From NCBI GenBank assembly GCA_946479515.1, contig CAMLGF010000005.1, positions 36,611 through 100,610 on the forward strand: a stretch of DNA of 64,000 nucleotides, given 5' to 3'. Below the pieces are notes generated by a model. It did not search any database. It worked only from the letters and a program-made list of their open reading frames with translations, and had not been told where the DNA came from. The stretch's first letter is position 1. Each line of letters begins with the position of its first letter. The position numbers and the translations under genes were made by a program. The stretch comes from an uncultured Pseudomonadota bacterium (GTDB taxonomy: Bacteria > Pseudomonadota > Gammaproteobacteria > Steroidobacterales > Steroidobacteraceae). Below are positions 18,525-27,164 of the stretch, in pieces.

Positions 18525-19583
18525 ATGAAAGCAAGAATTGCGGTCATCGCGGGTGATGGCATTGGTCCTGAGGTCGTGGCCGAAGGCGCGCGCGTGCTCG
18601 AGCGCGTGGCGAGGAAGTTCGGCCACGAGTTCCAGATGAACGCGGCGCCGTTCGGTGGCGCGGCCATCGATCTGACGGGCGATCCGCTGCCGCGCGCCAC
18701 GCTCGACGAATGCCTCGCGGCCGACGCCGTGCTGCTCGGCGCCATCGGCGGCCCGAAGTGGGGGCCCTCCTCGCCCGTCCGACCGGAACAGGGGCTGTTA
18801 CGAATCCGCCGCGAGCTGGGCGTATACGCCAATCTGCGGCCCATCAAACTGCACCCGGCGCTGCGCGATTCTTCGGCCATCAAACCCGAAGTGCTGGACG
18901 GCGTGGATCTGATCTTCGTGCGCGAGCTCACGGGCGGCATCTACTTCGGCGAAAAGACGCGCACGGCGACCACGGCGACCGATCTGTGCAGCTACTCGGT
19001 GAGCGAGGTGGAGCGCATCACACGCGTGGCCGGGCGCCTGGCCAGCGCCCGCCGCAAGAAGGTGTATTCCATCGACAAGTCGAACGTGCTCGAGACTTCG
19101 CGCCTGTGGCGCGAAGTGGCCGAGCGCGTCATCAGGACCGAATTCCCCGGCGTGAGCCTCGAGCACATGCTGGTGGACTCCGCGGCGATGCATCTCATTC
19201 GGCGGCCGCGCGACTTCGACGTGCTGGTCACCGAGAACATGTTCGGCGACATCCTGACCGACGAGGGTGCCATGCTGGCCAGCTCGCTCGGCGTGCTGCC
19301 GTCGGCCTCCATCGGCGACGGACGGCGGGGACTCTACGAGCCCATCCACGGTTCGGCTCCGGATATCGCCGGCCAGGGCATCGCCAACCCGATTGGCACC
19401 CTCCTCAGTGTGGCCTTGCTGCTCCGGCACTCGCTGGGGCTCGAAACCGAGGCTGTGGCCGTGGAGTCCGCGGTGAACCAGGCCATCGAGGCCGGTGCAC
19501 GCACTGCGGATATCGCGGAGAAGGGCCGCACCGTCCTGACCACCCGGCAGATGGGCGACGCCGTACTGGCCGCGTTGAACTGA
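18525..19583 (+). CDS. leuB: 3-Isopropylmalate dehydrogenase
   Basis: LeuB oxidatively decarboxylates 3-isopropylmalate to 2-ketoisocaproate with NAD. Motifs include AVIAGDGIGPEVV, the substrate loop LLRIRRELGVYANLRP, VRELTGGIYFGEK, the Lys-Ser pair in SIDKSNVLE, VTENMFGDILTDEGA and HGSAPDIAGQG. The start MKARIAVIAG at 18525 gives 352 residues and leaves a 31-base gap after leuD. It is the last gene of the operon and ends directly against the convergent DUF2007 gene. Confidence 0.97.
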   Translation: MKARIAVIAGDGIGPEVVAEGARVLERVARKFGHEFQMNAAPFGGAAIDLTGDPLPRATLDECLAADAVLLGAIGGPKWGPSSPVRPEQGLLRIRRELGVYANLRPIKLHPALRDSSAIKPEVLDGVDLIFVRELTGGIYFGEKTRTATTATDLCSYSVSEVERITRVAGRLASARRKKVYSIDKSNVLETSRLWREVAERVIRTEFPGVSLEHMLVDSAAMHLIRRPRDFDVLVTENMFGDILTDEGAMLASSLGVLPSASIGDGRRGLYEPIHGSAPDIAGQGIANPIGTLLSVALLLRHSLGLETEAVAVESAVNQAIEAGARTADIAEKGRTVLTTRQMGDAVLAALN

Positions 19584-19889
19584 TCAGTCCAGCGGGCCCG
19601 GATCGAAATCCTCGTCGAGCGCGTACTCGCCGGCATCGAATGCCGCGAGGATGCGCTGCGCCTGCGCGAGTTGGGATTCCGGCACCATCACGCGAATGCC
19701 GCTGCTGCCGAATCCGCCCGCGAAGCCATCGCTGTAGTTGGAATTCGCGTCCATGACCCGGGCAGCGACGCCTTCGGCGGTCAGCCGTGCGGCGAAGATC
19801 TCGGCATCCACGGGCTGCGTGAAACGCGCGCAGGTGCGCAAGGGCCCAGCTGCCTGGCCGCCTGCAGACGATTCGCTGTCGGTCTCCAC
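19584..19889 (-). CDS. DUF2007-type small protein
   Basis: This 101-residue protein has the DUF2007 pattern: a chain such as RFTQPVDAEIFAARLTAEGVAARV, followed by a glycine-rich loop and IRVMVPESQLAQAQRILAAF, then an acidic tail. Family members fold into a small ferredoxin-like domain, and some resemble PII-type or metal-linked regulatory domains; the function is not known. It starts 64 bases downstream of the metB stop on the same strand and its stop abuts leuB. Confidence 0.75.
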   Translation of the reverse strand: METDSESSAGGQAAGPLRTCARFTQPVDAEIFAARLTAEGVAARVMDANSNYSDGFAGGFGSSGIRVMVPESQLAQAQRILAAFDAGEYALDEDFDPGPLD

Positions 19890-19953
19890 GCGACCACTGT
19901 ACTACGAACCCATGGCCGGCCTTGCTTGGCAGCCTGCCACACGGCGCGGCCGG

Positions 19954-21111
19954 TCAGCCGACGGCGCGCACGCCGTTGCGCAGGTCGCGCAGCAGGTCCT
20001 CGCTCGACTCGATACCGATGGACAGGCGCAGCAACCCGTCCACCAGGCCCGCGGCGGCCCGCGCTTCGGGCGCCATCGCAGCGTGCGTCATGGTGGCGGG
20101 ATGCGCCACCAGGCTCTCGACGCCGCCCAGCGATTCGGCCAGCGAAAAGAGTTCCAATGCTTCGGCGAAACGCCGTGCCCCATCCAGGCCGCCGTTCACT
20201 TCGAGCGTGACGATGGCGCCGAATCCGCTCTGCTGGCGCTTCGCCACGTCGTGTCCCGGGTGCCCGGGCAGCCCGGGGTAGTACACGCGCTTCACCTGCG
20301 GCTGCTGGCTCAGGAACTCGGCGATGGCCTGTGCGTTGCGGCCGTGCTCGCGCAGTCGAACGTGCAACGTGCGCAGTCCGCGCAGGGTGAGAAAGCTGTC
20401 GAAAGCCGAGCCGGTAAGCCCCAGGCAATTGCCCCACCAGGCGATCTGCTCCGCCAGTTCCCGGGTCGCGGCGATGACCGCGCCGCCGACCACGTCGCTG
20501 TGGCCGTTGATGTACTTGGTGGTGGAATGAACCACGAGATCCGCGCCCAGGGCGATGGGCTGCTGCCAGCCGGGCGAGAGAAAGGTGTTGTCGGCCGCCA
20601 CGAGGGCGCCCTGCGCGTGGGCGCGGCGCGCGATGTCCGCGATGTCGGTGATGCGCAGCAGCGGATTGCTGGGTGTTTCGATCCACACCAGTGCGGCCGG
20701 CCGTGACAGCGCCGCGCTCACGGCATTGGCATCGCCGAAGTCGACGAATTCGACGTCCAGTTCCTTGCGCGTCTTCCATGCGGTGAGCAGGCGGAATGTG
20801 CCGCCGTAGCAATCATGGGGTGCCACCACGCGCGCGCCCACCGGCAGCAGGTGGCCGACCAGCGTGATGGCGCCCATGCCGGATGCCGTGATGACCGCGC
20901 CCGTGCCTCCCTCGAGATCCGCCAGTGCCTCGCCCAGCAGATCGCGCGTCGGATTGCCCGAGCGGCTGTAGTCGTACTTGCGCTTGTCGCCGAAGCCGCG
21001 GAACGCGAATGTCGATGACAGGTGGATGGGCGGCACCACCGCACCGGTCAGTTCGCAGCTCTCGAGGCCCGCGCGCACGGCCCGGGTGTCTTTGGTCAGG
21101 GAATCAGTCAC
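19954..21111 (-). CDS. metB: Cystathionine gamma-synthase / O-acylhomoserine sulfhydrylase family
   Basis: A PLP trans-sulfuration enzyme of 385 residues. It carries the Cys/Met-metabolism signature around the PLP lysine (ADLVVHSTTKYINGHSDV), YSRSGNPTRDLLGEALADLEGG near the N-terminus and a C-terminal LRLSIGIESSEDLLRDL. Its ATG overlaps the metX stop by 4 bases. With MetX it makes cystathionine, or homocysteine directly, from activated homoserine. Sequence alone does not separate MetB from MetZ, so the symbol is provisional. It is under the SAM riboswitch at 22253-22368. Confidence 0.9.
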   Translation of the reverse strand: MTDSLTKDTRAVRAGLESCELTGAVVPPIHLSSTFAFRGFGDKRKYDYSRSGNPTRDLLGEALADLEGGTGAVITASGMGAITLVGHLLPVGARVVAPHDCYGGTFRLLTAWKTRKELDVEFVDFGDANAVSAALSRPAALVWIETPSNPLLRITDIADIARRAHAQGALVAADNTFLSPGWQQPIALGADLVVHSTTKYINGHSDVVGGAVIAATRELAEQIAWWGNCLGLTGSAFDSFLTLRGLRTLHVRLREHGRNAQAIAEFLSQQPQVKRVYYPGLPGHPGHDVAKRQQSGFGAIVTLEVNGGLDGARRFAEALELFSLAESLGGVESLVAHPATMTHAAMAPEARAAAGLVDGLLRLSIGIESSEDLLRDLRNGVRAVG

Positions 21112-22187
21112 GGATGGGATCCTGGCAGGTCGTTCAGTACGTGGGTGAAGATCGGCTGGAGCTGCCGATTCTCCTTGAGAAAGGCGTCGTGGCCGTACAC
21201 CGAGGAAATCTCGTGCAGTTCCGCGTTCGGCAATCGGGCGACCATCGCGCGCATGTCGGCGAGTGGCACCAATTGGTCTTCGCGCACCGCCACCGCCGTC
21301 ACCGGCGCGAAAATGCGCGTGGTGTCGACCCGGTGCAGATCGATGGATTCCGACAGGCAGACGAAGCTCTCCGGCCGGTAGCGCTGCGCATACTCCGCGC
21401 CGCGCGCGAACAGGTACTCCTCGACCGGCAGCACGAAGCCCGCGTCGGTCTTGCGCGCCGCGCCGGCGAATCGCGCCGAGAATTCCTCGGGGCTGCGGTA
21501 GGTAGCCATGGCGAGCGCCCGCGCCAGCTCCAGGCCGCGCGCCGCATGGCCGGTCTCGAGCGCGAATTTCACGATGCGTCTCTGCACCACGCGCCAGGCG
21601 CTGGCCATGGGGTGGGCACGATCGGCCGCGCTGATGACGATGAGCCGGGCGACGCGGTCGGGATAGCGCTCGCCGAACGCCAACGCCACCATGCCGCCAT
21701 AGGATGCACCGGCGATGGCGCGCACCGAGCTGATGCCGAGGTGGTTCAGCAGGCGCAGCAGCAGTTCAGCCTGGTCGTAGGCTGACACGGTCGGAAAGTC
21801 CTGCCCGTCGCGAGGACCGCTGGAGTCGGCGCTGGCGCCCAGGTAATCGAAACTCAGGATGCGAAAGCGCTGCGTGTCCAGCGCGAGTCCCGGGCCGACC
21901 ACTTCGTGCCACCAGCCACCGCGCGGCTCGTCCGGCACCCATACGCGTCGCGAGGCGGATATGCCGCCGAGAGCCACCACCACCGGAGCTGCGGCGGGGC
22001 CGGCCAGTCGCCAGGCGACCGACACCGACTCGAGCGCGCCCCCGAAATGCAGCTGAATCTCGCCGGGGACGGCCAGAATTCCCTCGCGGATGAGCGCGCC
22101 CGCGGGGCTCGCGGTGTCGCCCGTCGCGCTGCGCAGAGTCTGCTTGTCGTTGCTCAATCGATGCTCCACTCGACCACTTCCGGGCAC
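21108..22187 (-). CDS. metX: Homoserine O-acyltransferase, MetX family
   Basis: This alpha/beta-hydrolase-fold transferase activates homoserine for methionine synthesis. The nucleophile elbow GASYGGMVALAFGERYP, the acid in VREDQLVP and the histidine in YGHDAFLKE form the triad. Acetyl or succinyl donor use cannot be decided here; MetX relatives in Xanthomonas-like bacteria are reported to use succinyl-CoA. Start is uncertain: GTG 22187 or GTG 22169 (GGAAG upstream). It is translated directly downstream of a SAM-I riboswitch and overlaps metB by 4 bases. Confidence 0.9.
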   Translation of the reverse strand: MPGSGRVEHRLSNDKQTLRSATGDTASPAGALIREGILAVPGEIQLHFGGALESVSVAWRLAGPAAAPVVVALGGISASRRVWVPDEPRGGWWHEVVGPGLALDTQRFRILSFDYLGASADSSGPRDGQDFPTVSAYDQAELLLRLLNHLGISSVRAIAGASYGGMVALAFGERYPDRVARLIVISAADRAHPMASAWRVVQRRIVKFALETGHAARGLELARALAMATYRSPEEFSARFAGAARKTDAGFVLPVEEYLFARGAEYAQRYRPESFVCLSESIDLHRVDTTRIFAPVTAVAVREDQLVPLADMRAMVARLPNAELHEISSVYGHDAFLKENRQLQPIFTHVLNDLPGSHP

Positions 22188-22249
22188 TCAGCGGGCACTC
22201 GATATGAGCTCGTGCGTCGCACGACCCGCCACCCGGAAGGTGGCTGAGT
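22186..22249 (-). promoter_or_regulatory. Possible start-codon sequestering stem after the SAM riboswitch
   Basis: On the minus strand ACTCAGC (22243-22249) can pair with GCTGAGT (22186-22192), which includes part of the GTG at 22185-22187. Two small hairpins (CCACC/GGTGG and TCGTGC/GCACGA) lie between the arms. No T-run follows, so control of translation seems more likely than termination. This is a fold drawn by eye. Confidence 0.45.
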
Positions 22250-22252
22250 TTG

Positions 22253-22368
22253 CTCATCTGCCGGGAAGCCTTCCAGGAGAAGGAAACCCGCAGGAGTTGG
22301 CACCTTTCCACATTTGCGGCGGTTGCCCCGGCGTCTCTGGGCCCAATCCCTCGGCCGGTCTCGATGAG
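22253..22368 (-). ncRNA. SAM-I (S-box) riboswitch
   Basis: Read on the minus strand, this 116-base element has the SAM-I core. P1 is CTCATC paired with the closing GATGAG. Next come GAGGGATTGGGCCC, a P2 stem CCGGC/GCCGG with GGCAACC, a P3 stem CCGC/GTGG, the strongly conserved AAGGTGCCAACTCC, and a P4 hairpin. It sits 65 bases upstream of metX-metB, so high S-adenosylmethionine should reduce expression of methionine synthesis. SAM-I elements are mainly Firmicutes-type but are known in Xanthomonas methionine operons. Confidence 0.93.
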
Positions 22369-22414
22369 TGCGCGGATTCTAGGGGCCGGTACCGGGCTCC
22401 GCAAGCATTCGCGC

Positions 22415-22443
22415 TTGCTTTTGCGCGTCCGAAACGGTCTAAT
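22415..22443 (+). promoter_or_regulatory. Putative promoter of the trpR-like/his operon
   Basis: TTGCTT (22415-22420) and TCTAAT (22438-22443) are 17 bases apart. Transcription would start near 22450, at the left edge of the palindrome at 22451-22470, a good position for repression. Confidence 0.55.
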
Positions 22444-22450
22444 GCGTTAC

Positions 22451-22470
22451 TGTATTAACGCGCTAATACA
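22451..22470. promoter_or_regulatory. Palindromic operator, probable TrpR/YerC-family site
   Basis: TGTATTA and TAATACA form perfect 7-bp arms around ACGCGC, overlapped by a second repeat GCGTTA/TAACGC (22444-22449 and 22456-22461). It lies 13 bases upstream of the TrpR-like gene and next to its likely promoter, so autoregulation together with the his genes is inferred. AT-rich arms stand out in this GC-rich region. Confidence 0.65.
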
Positions 22471-22483
22471 TTTATTCACGCCC

Positions 22484-22795
22484 ATGAAGCAGCACCGCAA
22501 CGTCACCGCCCGGCAGGAAGCGCTCTCCGAACGCAACCTGTTCGCCGCCGTGCTGACGCTCAAGAGCGTCGACGAGGCTCGGGCGTTCTTCCGCGACCTG
22601 TGCACGCCCGCCGAGCTGCAGGCCATGTCCGATCGCTGGGCCGTGGTCGAGTGGCTGCAGAAGGGCCTGCCCTATCGTGAGATCCACCGCGTGACCGGCG
22701 TCAGCGTCACCACCATCGGCCGCGTGGCCCGGTGCCTGGCCGATGGCAATGGCGGCTACCTGGTCGCGGCCTCGCGGCACCAGCGTCACGCCTGA
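22484..22795 (+). CDS. TrpR/YerC-family transcriptional regulator of the his operon
   Basis: The 103-residue protein matches the small TrpR-like YerC/YecD family: a helical N-terminus (LFAAVLTLKSVDEARAFFRDLCTPAELQAMSDRW) shown here in part, and a helix-turn-helix PYREIHRVTGVSVTTIGRVA. It is the first gene before hisG, 40 bases away. Homologues next to his genes (called HisR in Xanthomonas-type genomes and YerC in Bacillus) are thought to control histidine synthesis. No ribosome site precedes the ATG at 22484. A perfect palindrome 13 bases upstream is its probable operator. It is unlikely to be a tryptophan repressor given the context. Confidence 0.85.
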   Translation: MKQHRNVTARQEALSERNLFAAVLTLKSVDEARAFFRDLCTPAELQAMSDRWAVVEWLQKGLPYREIHRVTGVSVTTIGRVARCLADGNGGYLVAASRHQRHA

Positions 22796-22835
22796 TTCAC
22801 GCGGCGCATTCCTTCGCCGTGCCAACCCGGAATTT

Positions 22836-23744
22836 ATGAACGCCATCGAAAAAGCCGAACGTCTCAAGCTCGCCGTGCAGAAGTCGGGCCGCCTCACCGA
22901 CCACTCCCTGGAGCTGCTCAAGAACTGCGGCCTGAAGCTCTCGCGCGGCCGCGATCAGCTCATGGGGTTCGGCGAGAACATGCCACTCGACGTACTGTTC
23001 GTGCGCGATGACGACATCCCCGACCTGGTGCAGGAAGACGTCTGCGATCTCGGCCTCGTGGGCCGCAACGTGCTCGAGGAGAAGCGCCTCGAAATGATCT
23101 CCAAGGGCCACACGCCCTCGTTCACCGAGCTGCGCACGCTCGATTACGGCCGTTGCCGGCTGGCACTGGCCATCCCGGACGGATTCACCTACGAAGGGCC
23201 ACGTTCGCTCGCGGGCAAGCGCATCGCCACGAGCTACCCGTTCACGCTCGAGAACTGGCTGCGTGAGCGTGGCGTCTCGGCCGACATCGTCACCCTGTCC
23301 GGCGCCGTGGAGATCGCGCCGCGCCTGGGCCGGGCCGACCTGATCTGCGACCTGGTGTCCACCGGCTCGACACTGCAGGCGAACCATCTGCGCGAAGTGG
23401 AGACGGTGCTGCAGAGCCAGGCGCTGCTGATCCGCACTCCCGTGGCGCTGCCCGAAGCCAAGCAGGAATGGGTGGACCGCCTGCTGATGCGCATCGACGG
23501 AGTTCAACAGGTGCGAGAGAGCAAGTACATCATGCTGCACGCGCCGCGCACGGCGTTGGCGGAGATTCGCCGCCTGCTGCCGGGCAGTGAATCGCCCACC
23601 ATCATTCCGCTCGAGGGCGCGGGCGATCGCGTGGCCATTCACGCGGTCTGCCGCGAGAACGTGTTCTGGGAAACGCTCGAGAGCCTCAAGAAGGCCGGCG
23701 CGAGCGCGCTGCTGGTGCTGCCGGTCGAGAAGATGCTCGCCTGA
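22836..23744 (+). CDS. hisG: ATP phosphoribosyltransferase, long form
   Basis: HisG joins ATP and PRPP, the first and feedback-controlled step of histidine synthesis. The start MNAIEKAERL fits the family; KLAVQKSGRLTDHSLELL, the core region PRLGRADLICDLVSTGSTLQAN in part, and the C-terminal regulatory domain (about residues 225-302, including KYIMLHAP) show the hexameric long form that binds histidine itself and needs no HisZ. Its stop overlaps the hisD start by one base (TGATG). Confidence 0.96.
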   Translation: MNAIEKAERLKLAVQKSGRLTDHSLELLKNCGLKLSRGRDQLMGFGENMPLDVLFVRDDDIPDLVQEDVCDLGLVGRNVLEEKRLEMISKGHTPSFTELRTLDYGRCRLALAIPDGFTYEGPRSLAGKRIATSYPFTLENWLRERGVSADIVTLSGAVEIAPRLGRADLICDLVSTGSTLQANHLREVETVLQSQALLIRTPVALPEAKQEWVDRLLMRIDGVQQVRESKYIMLHAPRTALAEIRRLLPGSESPTIIPLEGAGDRVAIHAVCRENVFWETLESLKKAGASALLVLPVEKMLA

Positions 23745-25054
23745 TGAAACTCATCGATTGGACCACGTCCTCTGCGGAACTGCGCCGCGCCGCGCTGGCG
23801 CGACCGGCCGCCGGCGCGCGCGAGGAAGTGTTTCGCCAGGCGGCGGCCATCGTCGCGGCGGTTCGCACCGAGGGAGATGCCGCGGTGCGCCGGTTCACCC
23901 GCCAGTTCGGCGGGCCCGGGCTGTCCGAGCTGTGCGTGAGCCGCGCGGAGTTCGCCGAGGCGCGGAGCTCGTTGAATGCCGCGCAGATCGCCGCGCAGGC
24001 GCGCGCGGTGGCGAACGTGAGCCGCTTTCACGAGGCGCAGCGCAGCGCGGCGCTATGCGTCGATACCATGCCGGGGGTGCGCTGCGAGCGCATCACTCGG
24101 CCCATCGAACGCGTCGGCCTGTACGTGCCGGCGGGTTCGGCGCCGCTGCCCTCCACCGCCATCATGCTCGCGGTACCGGCGCGCATCGCCGGGTGCGCGG
24201 CGCGCGCCATCGCGAGCCCGCCGCGCCGGGACGGCAAGGTGCACGCGGCGGTACTGGTCGCCGCCGAGCTCTGCGGCATCGAAACGGTCTACAAGATGGG
24301 TGGCGCGCAAGCCATCGCCGCGCTGGCCTTCGGCACCGACAGCGTCCACAAGGTGGACAAGATCTTCGGCCCCGGCAGCGCCTGGGTGACTGCCGCCAAA
24401 CAGATCGTCGCCGCCGAACCTGACGGCGCCGCCATCGATCTGCCGGCAGGCCCCTCCGAAGTGCTGGTGATCGCCGATGACGCCGCCGATGCGCGCTTCG
24501 TCGCCGCGGACTTGCTGGCGCAGGCCGAGCACGACGCCATCGCGCAGGTGCTGCTGGTCACGCCCTCAGCGGCGCTCGCCGCGGCGGTCACAGCCGAGCT
24601 CGCGGTGCAGGCCGCGCAACTCTCGCGCCGCGACATCGTCGCGCAATCCATGGCCAATGCGCGTTGCATCCTCGTGGCGAGCCTGGACGATGCCGTGTCC
24701 GTCTCCAACGAATACGCGCCCGAACACCTCATCATCCAGACCCGCGAGCCACGTGCGCTGCTCGACGGGGTGAGCTGCGCGGGCTCGGTGTTCCTCGGTG
24801 CCTGGTCGCCGGAGTCCATCGGTGACTACTGCTCGGGCACCAACCACGTGCTGCCCACGTATGGCTACGCGCGGTCGCACAGTGGCGTTTCCCTGATCGA
24901 GTATCAGAAGCGGATCACGGTGCAGGAGCTCAGCGCCGATGGTCTGCGCGCGCTCGGTCCCACCGCGGTCACGCTCTCGGACATGGAAGGACTCGACGCG
25001 CATGGCCAGGCGGTGCGAGTCCGCCTGGACCGGCTGTCACGGAGCGCGCGATGA
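23744..25054 (+). CDS. hisD: Histidinol dehydrogenase
   Basis: HisD oxidises histidinol to histidine in two NAD-dependent steps with zinc. Characteristic segments are [68 protein letters not shown] and the C-terminal [17 protein letters not shown]. Its 436 residues are normal. It overlaps hisG by 1 base and hisC by 4 bases. Confidence 0.97.
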   Translation: MKLIDWTTSSAELRRAALARPAAGAREEVFRQAAAIVAAVRTEGDAAVRRFTRQFGGPGLSELCVSRAEFAEARSSLNAAQIAAQARAVANVSRFHEAQRSAALCVDTMPGVRCERITRPIERVGLYVPAGSAPLPSTAIMLAVPARIAGCAARAIASPPRRDGKVHAAVLVAAELCGIETVYKMGGAQAIAALAFGTDSVHKVDKIFGPGSAWVTAAKQIVAAEPDGAAIDLPAGPSEVLVIADDAADARFVAADLLAQAEHDAIAQVLLVTPSAALAAAVTAELAVQAAQLSRRDIVAQSMANARCILVASLDDAVSVSNEYAPEHLIIQTREPRALLDGVSCAGSVFLGAWSPESIGDYCSGTNHVLPTYGYARSHSGVSLIEYQKRITVQELSADGLRALGPTAVTLSDMEGLDAHGQAVRVRLDRLSRSAR

Positions 25055-26097
25055 GCGTCCTCGCACTGGCGCGCCCGGAAATCGTCGCGCTCAAGGCCTA
25101 TGCGCATGCCAGTTGGGATCCGGCATTCGACCGACTGCACGCCAACGAATTGCCGTGGCGCGCTGAAACCGATCGGTCCCTGGCCGGATTGAACCGCTAC
25201 CCCGAACCGCACCCGCACGTGCTGGCCCAGCGCCTGGCCGAACTCTATGGCGTGAGTGCCGATCGGCTGCTGCCGGGCCGAGGCAGCGACGAATCCATCG
25301 ATCTGCTGTTGCGCGGTTTCTGTCGCGCCGGCATCGACAACGTCGTCATCTGCCCGCCCACTTTCGGCATGTATGCCGTCGCCGCGCGTATCCAGGGCGC
25401 TCTGGTTCGCGAGGTGCCGCTGCATGCCGACCAGGGTTACGCGTTGGACCCCGATGCCGTGCTCGCCGCCTGCGACGAGCGCACGCGCATCGTGTTCCTG
25501 TGCAGCCCCAACAATCCCACCGGCAACGCCATGGACCCGGCGGGCATCGACAAGCTGCTACGCGCGCTCGCCGGGCGCGCGCTGGTGGCCGTCGACGAGG
25601 CCTACATCGAATTCTCGGGCGATGCGTCGCTCACCCGCCGGCTGCAGGAATTCCCGCATCTCGTGGTGCTGCGTACGTTGTCCAAGGCCTATGGGCTGGC
25701 GGGGGCACGCGTCGGCTCGCTGCTTGGCGCGCCTGAGCTGATCGATCTGCTCGCCAAAGTGATACCGCCCTATTCCATACCGCAGCTCACCATCGAGGCC
25801 GTGCTGGCGACGCTCGCGCCGCCGCAGGTCGCCATCCAGCGCGAGCGCGTCCGGCAGGTGCGAGCCGAGCGCGAACGGCTGCGGGCCGGGCTCGCGAACG
25901 CACGCGGATTGCTGAGGCTCTGGCCAAGCGTGGCGAATTTCCTGCTGGCGGACTTCGCTTCCGCCGACGAGGTGCTCGACAAGGCCAGGAATGCGAAACT
26001 GCTGATCCGCGACATGCGCAGCGTCTCACCGCATTCCCTGCGCATTTCCGTCGGCACCCCCGAACAGAACGACCGCCTGATCCGGAGCCTCGCATGA
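25051..26097 (+). CDS. hisC: Histidinol-phosphate aminotransferase
   Basis: A fold-type I PLP enzyme that makes histidinol phosphate from imidazole acetol phosphate and glutamate. LHANELPW and LNRYPEP mark the N-terminus, SPNNPTGN the cofactor region, VDEAYIEFSG the Asp-Tyr pair, and LRTLSKAYGLAGARVG the PLP lysine. At 348 residues it is typical. Four-base overlaps (ATGA) join it to hisD and hisB. Confidence 0.96.
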   Translation: MSVLALARPEIVALKAYAHASWDPAFDRLHANELPWRAETDRSLAGLNRYPEPHPHVLAQRLAELYGVSADRLLPGRGSDESIDLLLRGFCRAGIDNVVICPPTFGMYAVAARIQGALVREVPLHADQGYALDPDAVLAACDERTRIVFLCSPNNPTGNAMDPAGIDKLLRALAGRALVAVDEAYIEFSGDASLTRRLQEFPHLVVLRTLSKAYGLAGARVGSLLGAPELIDLLAKVIPPYSIPQLTIEAVLATLAPPQVAIQRERVRQVRAERERLRAGLANARGLLRLWPSVANFLLADFASADEVLDKARNAKLLIRDMRSVSPHSLRISVGTPEQNDRLIRSLA

Positions 26098-27164
26098 GCC
26101 TGACCAAAGTGCTGTTCATCGATCGTGACGGCACGCTCATCGAAGAGCCGCCGGATGAACAGGTGGACGCCATCGAGAAGATCCGCTTCATGCCGGACGT
26201 GTTCGCCGCCTTGAAGCAGGCGCGCGCGCTGGGCTTTCAGCTGGCCATGGTGACCAACCAGGATGGACTGGGCGGCGAATCCTTCCCGCAGAAGAACTTC
26301 GACGTGCCGCATCAGTTCATGATGGATGCCTTCAGCTCACAGGGCGTGGAGTTCGACGCGGTGTTCATCTGCCCGCATCGCAGGCACGATGGCTGCGACT
26401 GCCGCAAACCCAAGATCAAGCTGGTGGAGGACTTCGTGCGCGACCGGCAGGTCGACCTCGCCCGCAGCGTGATGATCGGCGATCGCGACACCGACCTGGA
26501 ATTCGCGAAGAACCTGGGTGTCCGCGGCATTCGCGTGCGCCGCCACGGTTCCGCCGAGGAGACCTGGCCGGCGGTGCTGCGCGCGCTGTGCGAGCGCCGG
26601 ACGCGCGTCCAGCGCAAGACCCGCGAAACCGACATCGAAGTGCGGGTGAATCTGGATGCCACGTCGCCCGTGAAGATCGTCACCGGCATCGGCTTCTTCG
26701 ATCACATGCTGGAGCAGATCGCCAAGCACGGCGGCTTCGCGCTCGAGCTCGACTGCAAGGGCGACCTCGAGATCGACGAGCATCACACGGTCGAAGATTG
26801 CGCGCTGGCGCTCGGCGAGGCGCTGCGCACGGCGCTCGGCGACAAGGTGGGCATCGCCCGTTACGGCTTCGTGCTGCCCATGGACGAAGCGCAGGTGCGC
26901 GTGGCCCTCGACCTGTCCGGACGAGCCTATGGCGTGTTCGAAGGCAAGTTCAGCCGCGAGGCGGTCGGCGGCCTGCCGACCGAGCTCGTGCCTCACTTCT
27001 TCAAATCGCTGGCGGAGGCTCTCAAGGCCGCGCTGCACGTGACCATCACCGGGGAAAACACCCATCACATGATCGAAGCCTGTTTCAAGGGTGTAGGCCG
27101 CGCGCTCCGCCAGGCCTTCCGTCGCGAAGGCGCGGAACTGCCGTCGACCAAGGGCGTGCTGTGA
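26094..27164 (+). CDS. hisB: Bifunctional histidinol-phosphatase / imidazoleglycerol-phosphate dehydratase
   Basis: The N-terminal half (about residues 1-165) is a HAD-type phosphatase with FIDRDGTL, a zinc loop CPHRRHDGCDC and IGDRDTDLEFA. The C-terminal half (about 170-356) is IGPD, with GIGFFDHMLEQIAKHGGF and DEHHTVEDCALALG. The fusion is the enterobacterial/xanthomonad arrangement and covers two non-consecutive steps of histidine synthesis. It overlaps hisC by 4 bases. Confidence 0.97.
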   Translation: MSLTKVLFIDRDGTLIEEPPDEQVDAIEKIRFMPDVFAALKQARALGFQLAMVTNQDGLGGESFPQKNFDVPHQFMMDAFSSQGVEFDAVFICPHRRHDGCDCRKPKIKLVEDFVRDRQVDLARSVMIGDRDTDLEFAKNLGVRGIRVRRHGSAEETWPAVLRALCERRTRVQRKTRETDIEVRVNLDATSPVKIVTGIGFFDHMLEQIAKHGGFALELDCKGDLEIDEHHTVEDCALALGEALRTALGDKVGIARYGFVLPMDEAQVRVALDLSGRAYGVFEGKFSREAVGGLPTELVPHFFKSLAEALKAALHVTITGENTHHMIEACFKGVGRALRQAFRREGAELPSTKGVL

